Shown: positions 1 to 8,120, counted from the stretch's first letter. The stretch: DNA of 64,000 nucleotides from Phocaeicola_A sp045647865 (GCA_045647865.1 JAZRMW010000020.1:1-64000); one strand, 5' to 3'. Notes: a model not told the origin generated them from the letters alone. Made by a program: numbers and translations.

Positions 1-350
1 CGCTTCATCAGTTCCACCAAGGCATCGGGAAGTACGATGTCTCCTCCGGCATTGTGATAGGCTGTCAGCAAAGCGGCTCCTACCATCACATGATGTTCGG
101 GTCCGTGCATGTGGCAGAAGGGCATTGCCATCATCTTCTCCATAATCTCTATCGGATTCTTTGAGGTTTCGTCAAGGCAAAGTTTGTAAATGGCATCGAT
201 ACCCTTTGTATGGCACTCGTTGCAGACATAATGCCCTTGTTCGCAACAGGTTTTGCTATCTTCCTTCTTGTGGCAAATAGCACACTCCATGAGAACTTCC
301 TTTTCCAGATATTTCAATGGGGCACTACATATCAAACATTCTTCCTTCAT
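1..350 (-). CDS. DUF5714 domain protein, 5' part only
   Basis: The start codon and the first 116 codons are present; the C-terminus lies beyond the left edge. The N-terminus is cysteine-rich, with CxxC pairs at about residues 5-8 and 23-26 and further Cys/His pairs around 35-46, which looks like a small zinc-binding module. Further in comes a block reading GPEHHVMVGAALLTAYHNAG, which I recognise as the core of the DUF5714 family found in anaerobic bacteria and archaea. No reaction is established for that family that I can name. It lies 32 bp upstream of the alcohol dehydrogenase gene on the same strand and may head that operon. The family call comes from memory of the motif. Confidence 0.6.
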   Translation of the reverse strand, partial: MKEECLICSAPLKYLEKEVLMECAICHKKEDSKTCCEQGHYVCNECHTKGIDAIYKLCLDETSKNPIEIMEKMMAMPFCHMHGPEHHVMVGAALLTAYHNAGGDIVLPDALVELMK

Positions 351-382
351 TGTTCTATAATTATATAATTTCGACTTTGCAA

Positions 383-1414
383 TCAGATAATCGCCACCTT
401 AATCACCCCGTCCAACTTGTTCTCAAAGATGCGGTAGGCCTTTTCTATTTCGCTCAATGGAAAACGATGGGTGATGAGTGGGGTGGTGTCAATCTTTCCT
501 GCTTCAATCAGGCTAAGAACCTCCTCGCAATCGCATCCATCCACGCCACCCGTTTTGAAGGTGAGGTTCTTTCCGTACATTTCGGGCAGAGGAAGCACCT
601 GAGGCTGGTCGTAGAGGGCCACCACCGTAACGATGGCATTCGGACGGGCACATTCCCACGCCAGGCGGAAGGTGTCATCGGCTCCGGCCACTTCGAGCAC
701 TCTATCTGCTCCGCCATGGTCGCTATTCTTCAAGACAAAGTCCTTGCATTCATCGGGAGTAGTGAGCAACACTTCGGGATAATGTTCTTGCACGAATCGA
801 CGTCTTTCTTCTGACTTTTCGCATACAATGATACGTTTCGGTTGGTTCAACATCACGCAAAGCAGGGTGCAGATGCCCGTAGGTCCCGCACCTATGATCA
901 GTACCGTATCATCTTCGGTAATCTCGGAAATACGAGCGGCCCAAAAGCCGGTAGCCAAGACATCGCCCACCAACAAAGCCTGTTCATCGGAAACACTATT
1001 GGGGATACGGTTCAAGCCTTGATTAGCCAAGGGTACACGCACGTATTCGGTCTGTCCGCCATCGATGCGGCATCCCAATGCCCATCCGCCATTCGGGTCA
1101 GTGCAATTGTTCACATAGCCATTCTGGCAGAAGAAACACTCTCCGCAGAAGGTTTCTACGTTCACGGTCACTCTATCTCCTGGCTTTACATGGGTGACTT
1201 CAGCGCCGATTTCTTCCACCACACCCACCATTTCGTGACCAACGGTAATGCCAGGAACGGCACGAGGCACGCTTCCGTGCTTGATGTGTAGGTCACTGGT
1301 GCAGATACTGCTCATTGTCACGCGAACAATGGCATCGGTGGGCTCTATCAATACAGGCTTCGGCTTCTCTACCAAAGCAAACGTTCCTTTTTCAATGTAT
1401 GTGTATGCGAGCAT
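383..1414 (-). CDS. Zinc-dependent alcohol dehydrogenase (MDR family)
   Basis: A 343-residue medium-chain dehydrogenase/reductase, the usual family length. Catalytic zinc ligands are visible as Cys38 (SICTSD) and His60-Glu61 (GHE). The structural zinc lobe has Cys90, Cys93, Cys96 and Cys104. The NAD(P)-binding Rossmann motif GAGPTG is at residues 175-180. It should oxidise an alcohol or polyol, or reduce the matching carbonyl, in the cytoplasm; the substrate cannot be read from sequence. It is followed on the same strand, towards lower coordinates, by the DUF5714 gene. An acetyltransferase-fold gene and an SDR lie just upstream, so it may belong to a small redox/detoxification cluster. Confidence 0.9.
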   Translation of the reverse strand: MLAYTYIEKGTFALVEKPKPVLIEPTDAIVRVTMSSICTSDLHIKHGSVPRAVPGITVGHEMVGVVEEIGAEVTHVKPGDRVTVNVETFCGECFFCQNGYVNNCTDPNGGWALGCRIDGGQTEYVRVPLANQGLNRIPNSVSDEQALLVGDVLATGFWAARISEITEDDTVLIIGAGPTGICTLLCVMLNQPKRIIVCEKSEERRRFVQEHYPEVLLTTPDECKDFVLKNSDHGGADRVLEVAGADDTFRLAWECARPNAIVTVVALYDQPQVLPLPEMYGKNLTFKTGGVDGCDCEEVLSLIEAGKIDTTPLITHRFPLSEIEKAYRIFENKLDGVIKVAII

Positions 1415-1447
1415 AGATTTGTAATCGTTTCTTTGTCCTCAGAGTTG

Positions 1448-2065
1448 CTATAATTCATTAATCACTTGTTGGAGTCGCTCTAAATAATTGGCACCATGTC
1501 CGCCATCCATCTGCACGTGGTGAAACTGAAACGATATGGGCAATGTGGTACTGAGCCAATTACGACGATATTTGCCCCACATGGCCATTGGATTGCTGAA
1601 CTTGTCGGTGTATTGGTTTACAATGCAGTCAAGTTCTGTCTCTATCATAGCTGATGTTCCTACAATCATACTATCCTCTAAGAATGAACTTTGGCATTGT
1701 GTGGCAACCAGCGCTGTCAGTTGGTTATATTCCTTGGCGAATTGTTCAGCATCATCGGTGTATGCAATGTCGCAAGAATTGATTCCCCCTTTACAGTTGT
1801 TTACAATCACGTTTATGGCAATCCTGTCATATTGGAAGAGTTTGTCTTTTTCGGGTAGAAGATAGAACTCTTTTATGTTGCTTGCTGCCTTTCCTATACA
1901 CCAACATAGCAGGGCGTTAAATTTGATTCCCCGTCTTTTGCTTGCCTTGAGTAGCTTTGTTACATTGAATGTTTTCGTCAATGTAACCATTGGCATTGGA
2001 GACGTCATCCAAAGCGAGAAGGCTTCGGCGCGTGTCGTCTCTTGTGGATTAACTTCTGTTTTCAT
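1448..2065 (-). CDS. Chloramphenicol acetyltransferase-fold protein (CatA-like)
   Basis: A 205-residue protein close to the 210-220 residues of classical type A chloramphenicol acetyltransferases. The C-terminal motif HHVQMDGGH (residues 182-190) matches the family active site HHxxxDG; by alignment His183 is the general base and Asp187 the structural aspartate. The family transfers acetyl from acetyl-CoA to a hydroxyl group and works as a trimer. Chromosomal relatives in Bacteroidales are common and many are not known to confer resistance, so calling it a resistance gene would be inference. The stop codon lies about 30 bp ahead of the ADH start, and the SDR gene ends 4 bp upstream of this start. 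Confidence 0.8.
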   Translation of the reverse strand: MKTEVNPQETTRAEAFSLWMTSPMPMVTLTKTFNVTKLLKASKRRGIKFNALLCWCIGKAASNIKEFYLLPEKDKLFQYDRIAINVIVNNCKGGINSCDIAYTDDAEQFAKEYNQLTALVATQCQSSFLEDSMIVGTSAMIETELDCIVNQYTDKFSNPMAMWGKYRRNWLSTTLPISFQFHHVQMDGGHGANYLERLQQVINEL

Positions 2066-2069
2066 ATTT

Positions 2070-2786
2070 TTACATATTCAGAATCCAACCATTGTCTCCG
2101 TGATAGATCATCTGCTTGGTCATGCCTCCGTCGATGCAGATATTCTCGCCCGTGATAAAGCCTGCCTTGTCGCTACAAAGGAACAATGCCATATGCGTGA
2201 TGTCCATGGGATTACCCACTCTTCCAGCAGGTTGTTGCGTGGCATCAGGGCCTTCGTAAACGGTGTATGCTGTATCAATCCAACCGGGGGAGATGGAGTT
2301 CACTCTTGCTCGTCCCGACAGGCTTACGGCCAATGCGTGAGTGAGTGCGGCAATCCCCCCCTTAGCAGCAGTATAGCTCTCGGATTGTGGTTGGCTCATG
2401 CGGTCGCGCGAGGAAGAGATGTTGATGATGGATGCACCATCCGTCAGGTGAGGCATAAAGAGCTTGACCAGATAGAACGGTGCGGTGACTCCCACACTCA
2501 GTGCATATTGAAACTCCTCGTAGGAACATTCATCTATCCCTTTCATCAGTGGCAGAGCATTGTTGATGATGACATCTACTTTCTCATGTTTGCTCAGCAC
2601 CTCGCTTGCAAATGCCTCCAGCACCTCTTTCTTGGAGATGTCTCCAACGAAATGCGTTCCCTCCTGCTTGTCAATCACATAAACTATTGCTCCCTGTTTG
2701 CGGAACTCATCGGCAATGCATCGGCCAATTCCGTTTGCACCACCTGTTACAATCACTACTTTATCTTTGAATGTATCTGTTATCAT
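2070..2786 (-). CDS. Short-chain dehydrogenase/reductase (SDR)
   Basis: A 238-residue classical SDR. The N-terminal cofactor motif TGGANGIG spans residues 14-21, NNA is at about 75-77, and the catalytic set is Ser124-126, Tyr138 and Lys142 (YTAAK). Asp39 after the second strand (VIDK) suggests NAD(H) rather than NADP(H). The product is a cytoplasmic oxidoreductase of unknown substrate. Its stop is separated from the next start by only 4 bp, so it is very probably co-transcribed with the CAT-like and ADH genes. The C-terminus (CIDGGMTKQMIY) has the usual SDR GG(M/W) substrate-loop feature. Confidence 0.9.
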   Translation of the reverse strand: MITDTFKDKVVIVTGGANGIGRCIADEFRKQGAIVYVIDKQEGTHFVGDISKKEVLEAFASEVLSKHEKVDVIINNALPLMKGIDECSYEEFQYALSVGVTAPFYLVKLFMPHLTDGASIINISSSRDRMSQPQSESYTAAKGGIAALTHALAVSLSGRARVNSISPGWIDTAYTVYEGPDATQQPAGRVGNPMDITHMALFLCSDKAGFITGENICIDGGMTKQMIYHGDNGWILNM

Positions 2787-2850
2787 ACGATTCTATTCTT
2801 TGTTATATAATCAACATTATCGCCCTTCTGATTCGAAAAAAACGTTACAC

Positions 2851-3249
2851 TCAACGGGCATTCTTGCGTGATTTGACAACGCTGATGACAAACCCCGCCA
2901 TAGCTACCAACAGGATTATGGGTTCAGCAAGCATGAAAATGGGCATAGTCCCCGATGTCAGTGTTACCATCGTCGATGAAAGCAACACGAGGCAGATTCC
3001 CGATGCTAATATAATCAAACCCGTCTGGAGTTTGGGCTTCATACGCCCGATTACATGAGCGATCAGGCAAATGACGGCTCCTATCAGAATGTATAGCAGA
3101 AGCATACTGCGCGGCATTGTTCCACCCGCATTTCCTTGAAGGTCATAGTGTGCAGGAAGAGGTTCCGGCAATGAACTCCATTGCACAAGAATGGCCAACG
3201 CATTTAGGACCACAATCAGAATAGGGACAAAGTTACTTCGTTTGTTCAT
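2851..3249 (-). CDS. DUF1648 domain membrane protein
   Basis: A 132-residue protein with about four hydrophobic segments (roughly residues 7-24, 48-68, 76-96 and 103-125). The loop LPEPLPAHYDLQGNAGG after the first segment matches the DUF1648 signature of bacterial membrane proteins such as the SdpI/YhdP-like immunity and signalling proteins. I chose the internal ATG because the longer reading frame would run backwards through the start of the divergent flavodoxin-like gene and through its promoter. No function can be assigned. It stands alone, divergent from the oxidoreductase and upstream of the SDR operon. Confidence 0.75.
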   Translation of the reverse strand: MNKRSNFVPILIVVLNALAILVQWSSLPEPLPAHYDLQGNAGGTMPRSMLLLYILIGAVICLIAHVIGRMKPKLQTGLIILASGICLVLLSSTMVTLTSGTMPIFMLAEPIILLVAMAGFVISVVKSRKNAR

Positions 3250-3306
3250 ATCAGTTTTTTTTGATGTTCTTTTCTGCGAATATACAATGTTTTTAGGAAA
3301 TATGGT

Positions 3307-3314
3307 TATATTTG
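3307..3314 (+). promoter_or_regulatory. Bacteroidetes -7 box upstream of the flavodoxin-like gene
   Basis: TATATTTG matches TAnnTTTG, the -7 element recognised by the Bacteroidetes primary sigma factor. It lies 35 bp before the start codon. No clear TTTG -33 element is visible. Confidence 0.5.
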
Positions 3315-3348
3315 TGCCACATTTTGTGATTTTATTTAATGATAGTTT

Positions 3349-3978
3349 ATGAAAGTACTTGTTTTGAATGGTAGTCCAAAGGCTGAAGGCAATACGGCTA
3401 CAGCATTGCATGAAGTGGAACAAACGCTACAACAACAAGGTATTGAGACCGAGTGGATACACGTTGGCCATCTGGATATTCACGGGTGTATAGCGTGCAA
3501 TAAATGTTGGCATACAGGCATTTGTGCATTCCGGGACATTGTAAACGAATTGTCCGAAAAGATGCGCCATGCCGATGGTTTGCTCATCGGTTCTCCCGTC
3601 TATTTTGCCTCGGCCAATGGGACATTGTTGTCTCTGCTCGATAGATTGTTCTATTCAAATCTTCATGCTGATTGGACGATGAAGGTCGGTGCATCAGTGA
3701 GCATTGCCCGTCGTGGAGGGGCTACTGCCACGATGGATGTGCTGAACAAATATTTTCTTAAGACAAACATGCCGGTCGTACCATCTCAATATTGGAGCAT
3801 CGCTCACGGCACCGCACCAGGCGAAGTAAACCAAGATGAAGAGGGTATGCAAACCATGCGTCAGTTGGGATTGAACATGGCTTTCCTCATTAAGTCGATA
3901 CGCCTTGGCATGGAGCAATACGGCTCGCCTAAGATTCAAGAGGAATTAACGGAAACGCATTACATCAGAAAAATCTGA
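3349..3978 (+). CDS. Flavodoxin-family NAD(P)H-dependent oxidoreductase
   Basis: A 209-residue FMN-binding protein of the NADPH-dependent FMN reductase/iron-sulfur flavoprotein type. The phosphate-binding loop is NGSPKAEGNT (residues 7-16), and the second flavin loop GSPVYFASANG is near residue 81. Between them lies a cysteine cluster (Cys47, Cys50, Cys53, Cys59). Iron-sulfur flavoproteins use a compact CxxCxxC cluster like this for a 4Fe-4S centre, so it may bind one. The role would be cytoplasmic two-electron reduction of quinones, nitro compounds or another acceptor. It is followed 80 bp later by a small hypothetical gene on the same strand. Confidence 0.85.
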   Translation: MKVLVLNGSPKAEGNTATALHEVEQTLQQQGIETEWIHVGHLDIHGCIACNKCWHTGICAFRDIVNELSEKMRHADGLLIGSPVYFASANGTLLSLLDRLFYSNLHADWTMKVGASVSIARRGGATATMDVLNKYFLKTNMPVVPSQYWSIAHGTAPGEVNQDEEGMQTMRQLGLNMAFLIKSIRLGMEQYGSPKIQEELTETHYIRKI

Positions 3979-4058
3979 AATGCCCGAACCAGGTGGTTGC
4001 ACTCCCTTGGATATGGATTCAGTTATCGGATGCTGACAATAGATTAATAAAATAATAT

Positions 4059-4358
4059 ATGTATCAGAAATTCATTATCACACAAGATGGTTCGCTCAGG
4101 TTTGGCCATGTTTATCAACACCGCGATTTGCTGAAGTTTGACGAATCCTGTCCTTATGGAGGTGGCTTATGGAAAATCGACGAAGGGCGCAGGGTCATCC
4201 TGCTTTATGGCCGTTCCTTTGCTTTTGGAACACCCGAATTCAGTCACGTCAGACGCATTGAGTGGTCGGGTGTGGGTGGCACTCCGCTCCCTCTCTTCTT
4301 TCTTCCACGTTGGCCTGACGAAAGTCAATTGATTCCCGTTTATGCTAACCCTGTGTGA
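4059..4358 (+). CDS. Small hypothetical protein
   Basis: A 99-residue protein I do not recognise by name. It has no signal peptide and no membrane segment. It is rich in aromatic residues and glycine, with a central segment CPYGGGLWKIDEGRRVILLYG followed by SFAFGTPEF. The shape suggests a small all-beta cytoplasmic protein. It ends just before a strong bidirectional hairpin terminator. It follows the flavodoxin-like oxidoreductase closely enough to share its transcript. Confidence 0.65.
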   Translation: MYQKFIITQDGSLRFGHVYQHRDLLKFDESCPYGGGLWKIDEGRRVILLYGRSFAFGTPEFSHVRRIEWSGVGGTPLPLFFLPRWPDESQLIPVYANPV

Positions 4359-4439
4359 GCTCGATATAAGGTGTCTCCGATGTCCGTAGGGAGGGGCGGG
4401 CCTGTGCATTTGCCGGATGAAGGGCATCTCCCAAATAAT

Positions 4440-4472
4440 GAGGGTGAGCCTGTTTCTTTTTGACTCACCCTC
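4440..4472. terminator. Bidirectional hairpin terminator
   Basis: GAGGGTGAG pairs perfectly with CTCACCCTC across a 15-nt loop and is followed by a T-rich tract. It sits between the convergent small hypothetical gene and the GH43 gene and can serve both. Confidence 0.75.
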
Positions 4473-4515
4473 TTTCTCTATATATAGTTATTGCTAAAGT
4501 TGCTACGCTTGTGTT

Positions 4516-6183
4516 TTACTTCTCCTCGCAACTGTATTGGAAGTAGTCAACATCTACGTAACCACCAGTTTTCTTGGTTGCATAGTTGAAGATTCCGAAT
4601 TTGCTTCCCATGAAGAATCGGCGATAGTCGAAGTTCATGCGGTAGTTCTTCGTGCCGATTTGTGTCCATTGCTCGCCATCGAGGCTATAGTAGAAGTTTG
4701 CAGCATCGCGTCCGCCACCACGCTGGCCGGGACGGAATTCTCCATCGAGGCGCAACCATATCTTCGGTTGTTTGGCATTGAGGAGTTTGGTCAGGTCAAC
4801 GGTTTCTATCACCTTTTCTTCTACATTTGTTACCGCCTTTTCACGGTTGCTCAGGCTTACCTTCTGTTCGCTCATTTCGAGTGTCGTCTTCTTGCCGTTC
4901 TTCTTGATGGTGAGCACACCGCTATCGCCATTGAATGCTGTGAGGCCGGCGCAATCGCCATCCTTCATCTTCTTCAGGTCCATACAGATGTAACCGCTAC
5001 ATGCAGGTCCCTCCATGCGTTGGGTGAGTGTATTGGGAGCCAGATAGAGGTTAGGCACTACGCGGCTTGTCTTCAATCGCAGGAAGCCCGGGCGTTCGGT
5101 CAGGCTCCAAGCCTCATCCACGGGGTTGTGGTTCCATTGCCAGTGCAATCCCAACTTCGAGTCTTCGAACTCATCGGGGAGGACGATCTTCTTGACGGGT
5201 TGTCCGCTCTTGTAGGGGCGCATGATTTCGGGCACTTTATAGTTTTCGTCGCCCAACATCGGCCAACCGTCAATCCAGCGTACGGGTGACAGGGTCAGTA
5301 CACGTCCTACGCCTCCACGGTCTTGGAACATGATACCATACCAGTCGCCCTCTTCAGTGTCCACGATGGTTCCTTGGGCCAAGTGTGAGAAACCTCCGAA
5401 ATCGCTCTCCAGGATGGTGGTCTTCTCCCAGGTGCCATTCAGGTCTTTTGTGCGGTAGCACACTTCTCGGCGATGGCGTCCCGGGGCATAGACGTGCGAA
5501 ATCAAGAGGGCGTAATACATGCCGTTGTGCTTGATGACGCGTGTGCCTTCGAGCAATCCCGTTTCGTCCTTTTCGCGTTTGAAATAATGGCGATGGCTAC
5601 CCTCGACGACCCCTTTCAGGTCGCGTGTCAACTGACACATTTCTCCCGTTCCGAAGAACACGTAGGGTGTACCGTCTTCATCGAAGAACAGTGTTGCATC
5701 GTGAAAGTGGCGCAGACGTGAGTGGATCGTCCATGGTCCCTCAGCCTTGTCGGCCGTGAAAATATAGGTGTCTCCCATGGCTCCGCTTTCGTTGGGGGCC
5801 AACAGAGCCCAGAATTTTCCATTGTGGTATTTCAGCGAGGTGGCCCATTGTCCGCGTCCATATACCGTACCCACACCTTCGCCCTTTTGCTGGTCGAGGG
5901 GCAATGAGAATGCCAGGTCGTACTTTGGCGAGTCGGTCAATTTGTCGAAGATGTAGCTTATGGTCTCCCAGTTCTTCAAGTCTTTCGAAGCCATCACGGG
6001 TGCACCGGGCATCAGGTGCATGGTGGTGCTGACCAGGTAGAATGTATCACCTACGCGGATAACATCGGGGTCGGGGCAATCGGCCCACAACATAGGGTTT
6101 TTGATGGGTGCTTCTCTTACCGGTTGGGCAATGCCAAGGGTGCACAACATGCTCACAAGTAGAATCGAAAACAATTGTTTCAT
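4516..6183 (-). CDS. Secreted glycoside hydrolase family 43 (beta-xylosidase/arabinofuranosidase type)
   Basis: A 555-residue protein with a signal peptide (about residues 1-19, ending GIAQ). The N-terminal five-bladed propeller domain shows the GH43 features: CPDPDVIRVGD near residue 36, where Asp38 aligns with the catalytic base; Asp162 in HDATLFFDEDG as the pKa modulator; and Glu212 in LLEGTRVIKHNG as the acid. From about residue 350 to the end is a beta-sandwich domain like the C-terminal domain of GH43 xylosidases. It should trim xylo- or arabino-oligosaccharides in the periplasm. Substrate cannot be decided. It stands alone, not next to a SusC/SusD pair, which is unusual for Bacteroidales glycosidases. 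Confidence 0.9.
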   Translation of the reverse strand: MKQLFSILLVSMLCTLGIAQPVREAPIKNPMLWADCPDPDVIRVGDTFYLVSTTMHLMPGAPVMASKDLKNWETISYIFDKLTDSPKYDLAFSLPLDQQKGEGVGTVYGRGQWATSLKYHNGKFWALLAPNESGAMGDTYIFTADKAEGPWTIHSRLRHFHDATLFFDEDGTPYVFFGTGEMCQLTRDLKGVVEGSHRHYFKREKDETGLLEGTRVIKHNGMYYALLISHVYAPGRHRREVCYRTKDLNGTWEKTTILESDFGGFSHLAQGTIVDTEEGDWYGIMFQDRGGVGRVLTLSPVRWIDGWPMLGDENYKVPEIMRPYKSGQPVKKIVLPDEFEDSKLGLHWQWNHNPVDEAWSLTERPGFLRLKTSRVVPNLYLAPNTLTQRMEGPACSGYICMDLKKMKDGDCAGLTAFNGDSGVLTIKKNGKKTTLEMSEQKVSLSNREKAVTNVEEKVIETVDLTKLLNAKQPKIWLRLDGEFRPGQRGGGRDAANFYYSLDGEQWTQIGTKNYRMNFDYRRFFMGSKFGIFNYATKKTGGYVDVDYFQYSCEEK

Positions 6184-6237
6184 GATGCTAATATTAAAAG
6201 ATTATTCTTTGGTTAACTTATATTTTTTTATCGATGA

Positions 6238-6245
6238 CAAAAATA
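6238..6245 (-). promoter_or_regulatory. -7 promoter box for the GH43 gene
   Basis: Read on the minus strand the site is TATTTTTG, fitting TAnnTTTG, about 55 bp upstream of the glycosidase start codon. Confidence 0.5.
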
Positions 6246-6394
6246 GCTAATTTTTGGCGAAATGGTTACCAGGCATGTTTCTTTTTGTTTTCCATTTGTC
6301 AAAAAGGGTCGTATTCGGGGGTTTCCTTCCATTTCCGCAGGTGTTTTTGTTGAAATAGATGAGGCCAAATGTCTTCTTTCTTCTGAAAAATGTG

Positions 6395-6402
6395 TACTTT
6401 TG
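6395..6402 (+). promoter_or_regulatory. -7 promoter box for the TauE/SafE gene
   Basis: TACTTTTG is a perfect TAnnTTTG match about 56 bp upstream of the chosen start. It lies inside the longest open reading frame, so it argues that translation starts at the downstream ATG. Confidence 0.6.
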
Positions 6403-6457
6403 TCCCCCCAAAAAGTGCAGAAAACCCTTTGTCTGCATTTCGTATATATTCAAAGAT

Positions 6458-7213
6458 ATGACATCTATGATTGAAACGATTGATTTGTTCCAATGGGCGA
6501 TACTTTCGCTCACGGCATTATGTATAGGTATGTCGAAGACGGGTGTGCAGGGTATGATGTTGCTCGTGGTGCCCTACATGGCTATGGCCTTCGGAGCCAA
6601 GGAGTCAACGGGGGTGATTCTCCCTATGCTTTGTATGGCCGATGTGGTGGCCGTGGCTTATTACAAGCGTATTGCCGATTGGCGGGTGGTGGCAAAGCTC
6701 TTGCCTACGGCCATACTCGGATTCTTTGTAGCCATCTTTGTGGACAGGTTGATTCCTGCCGGTGAGTTCCGCCAGTTGATGGGGTGGACGCTTGCTCTGG
6801 CTTTGGGTGTGATGATATGGAGCGAAGTCTTTGGCAAGGAGAACCGTTGGATGAAGAAGTGGTGGTATTCGGCCCTCTTCGGATTGTTGGGAGGGTTTAC
6901 CACGATGATTGGCAATGCGGCAGGTCCCGTGTTGTCCGTCTATCTGCTCTCCATGCGCAAGGATAAGATGGAGTATATCGGCATCAATGCGTGGTTCTTT
7001 CTGGTGGTGAATCTCCTGAAAGTGCCCCTCCAGCTCTTCGTATGGGACAATATCACGTGGGACACTTTCTCGCTCAATCTGGTCATGATACCCGTCATTG
7101 GGGTAGGGGCGTGGTTGGGCATACGCATCGTGAAACTCTTTCCCGAAAAGGCTTTTCGCCGATTTATCCAGATTGTAACCATCCTGTCGGTGGTGATGAT
7201 GATGCTTGGCTGA
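6458..7213 (+). CDS. TauE/SafE family sulfite/organosulfur exporter-like permease
   Basis: A 251-residue polytopic inner-membrane protein with about eight hydrophobic helices and the two-fold repeat typical of TauE/SafE (formerly DUF81). The first repeat begins with the glycine-rich segment LCIGMSKTGVQGMMLL; the second contains GLLGGFTTMIGNAAGPVLSVY. Members move sulfite, sulfoacetate or related anions, but most are uncharacterised. I took the ATG after the promoter box; a second ATG three codons further on is equally possible. No sulfur-metabolism gene is adjacent. A 21-bp tandem repeat array begins about 80 bp after its stop. Confidence 0.85.
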   Translation: MTSMIETIDLFQWAILSLTALCIGMSKTGVQGMMLLVVPYMAMAFGAKESTGVILPMLCMADVVAVAYYKRIADWRVVAKLLPTAILGFFVAIFVDRLIPAGEFRQLMGWTLALALGVMIWSEVFGKENRWMKKWWYSALFGLLGGFTTMIGNAAGPVLSVYLLSMRKDKMEYIGINAWFFLVVNLLKVPLQLFVWDNITWDTFSLNLVMIPVIGVGAWLGIRIVKLFPEKAFRRFIQIVTILSVVMMMLG

Positions 7214-7291
7214 TTCCTCCTGTTGAAAAAATGCTACAGGCAGAATTTGGAATGTCACTTGCTAAAATCCAAAACTCTTATCTATTTTCTT

Positions 7292-7373
7292 TAGTTATCG
7301 TCGATGATTACTTAGTTATCGACGTTGATTATATAGTTATCGACGATGATTAGTTAGTTATCGTCGATGATTA
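7292..7373. repeat. Four-copy 21-bp tandem repeat
   Basis: Units begin with TAGTTATCG at 7292, 7313, 7334 and 7355, an exact 21-bp period. Copies alternate between ATCGTCGATGATT and ATCGACG(A/T)TGATT, so unit 3 can pair with units 1 or 4 as a hairpin (ATCGACGAT with ATCGTCGAT). It lies between the TauE/SafE gene and the integrase remnant. Confidence 0.9.
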
Positions 7374-7379
7374 AAGTTT

Positions 7380-7600
7380 TCTCATAAGCGTTTTTAGTTT
7401 GTTCAGTAGCATAATAAGAAAATAGAGTTGCTTGCCGACTTTATTTCTCCAAGAATAGCTGAGCCATCCGTTCGATTTCTTCATAAAATACGGTTCTCCC
7501 GTTTTTTTTTGAGGGTATTGTAAGAGTTCAGATAAGCGTAGCTTGTGCCTATCTGTCCTTTCTCGCGTAATTCGTTGATTATTACCCAAAACTATCCATT
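7380..7600 (-). pseudogene. Decayed tyrosine-recombinase (integrase) fragment
   Basis: On the minus strand one frame reads INELREKGQIGTSYAYLNSY followed by NTLKK. This is the pattern of the SAM-like core-binding domain near the N-terminus of Bacteroidetes tyrosine integrases. Reading breaks at a run of nine A bases. In another frame it resumes as FYEEIERMAQLFLEK and then stops, which fits the following helix of that domain. No catalytic domain (R...HxxR...Y) is present nearby. It lies immediately outside the left copy of the tRNA-Pro repeat, where an integrase normally sits next to its att site, so it probably marks an older, mostly deleted element. The family call is by pattern, not alignment. 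Confidence 0.5.
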
Positions 7601-7709
7601 CAAAGCAAATGATATATAACAAAAAAAACACTGATAACCTTTCGATTATCAGTGCTTTACCAATGTCGGGATGACTGGATTCGAACCAGCGACCACACGC
7701 CCCCCAGAC
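7584..7709. repeat. Left direct repeat (att-like), 3' half of tRNA-Pro plus terminator
   Basis: This stretch repeats the sequence at the right end of the island: the tRNA-Pro 3' half from position 30 (anticodon stem) to the 3' end, its hairpin terminator, and about 45 bp of downstream flank, with only a few mismatches. Identity stops abruptly after CCCCCCAGAC. The tRNA here is a fragment lacking the acceptor 5' strand and D arm, so it is not a functional gene. Confidence 0.9.
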
Positions 7710-7770
7710 ATCTATTCTTATCGCAATGATAATCTTGATTTTCAGTTTGTTGCCTATCTGTCCTTTCTTC

Positions 7771-7842
7771 GCGGTTGACTTCGCGGTTGACTTCGTGGTT
7801 GACTTTGTGGTTGACTTTGTGGTTGATTTTGTGGTTGATTTG
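7771..7842. repeat. Six-copy 12-bp tandem repeat
   Basis: Six contiguous units of the form G(C/T)GGTTGA(C/T)TT(C/T/G). On the minus strand the array would encode repeated K-S-T-T and K-S-T-A, like the short repeats in linkers of some Bacteroidales AAA_4 and Fic-type proteins. No intact host gene is left here, so the array is probably a remnant. Confidence 0.85.
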
Positions 7843-8120
7843 GGAGAATCAAGTATTAAACATTCATTTATTTTTGCAAAGTTACAGATTATGCACCACT
7901 TTAGCAACTGTTTGCACTAAAAAGTTTGAAGCGGACGTGAACTATTTTCTACGTTTGCAGATAGCGTGTATTCAATAATATCTCAGCTTCCTCATCACTC
8001 AAATAATGCACATCTGCACTATCCTCGTCCTTTTAATTGTATGTACCACGACAGATAGTTGGCCAATATCTATTTCTTGAATATTATCGTGTATTGTATA
8101 ACCTTAAAAAAATTATAGCT

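Noticed and set aside
3250..3423. 58-residue N-terminal extension of the DUF1648 gene
   Set aside because: It would overlap the start and promoter of the divergent flavodoxin-like gene and does not resemble the family.
7292..7373. CRISPR array
   Set aside because: Units are adjacent with no variable spacers and no cas genes are in the window. The same holds for the 24-bp array at 36.7 kb.
7371..7907. 178-residue minus-strand reading frame
   Set aside because: It runs through the 12-bp repeats, the tRNA-Pro fragment, its terminator and the integrase remnant. This composite of non-coding and decayed sequence cannot be a real gene.
7949..8035. Minus-strand fragment reading DEDSADVHYLSDEEAEILLN
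   Set aside because: The acidic pattern looks like a gene's C-terminal tail, but a stop codon lies just upstream in frame and there is no start. Too short to call even as a pseudogene.
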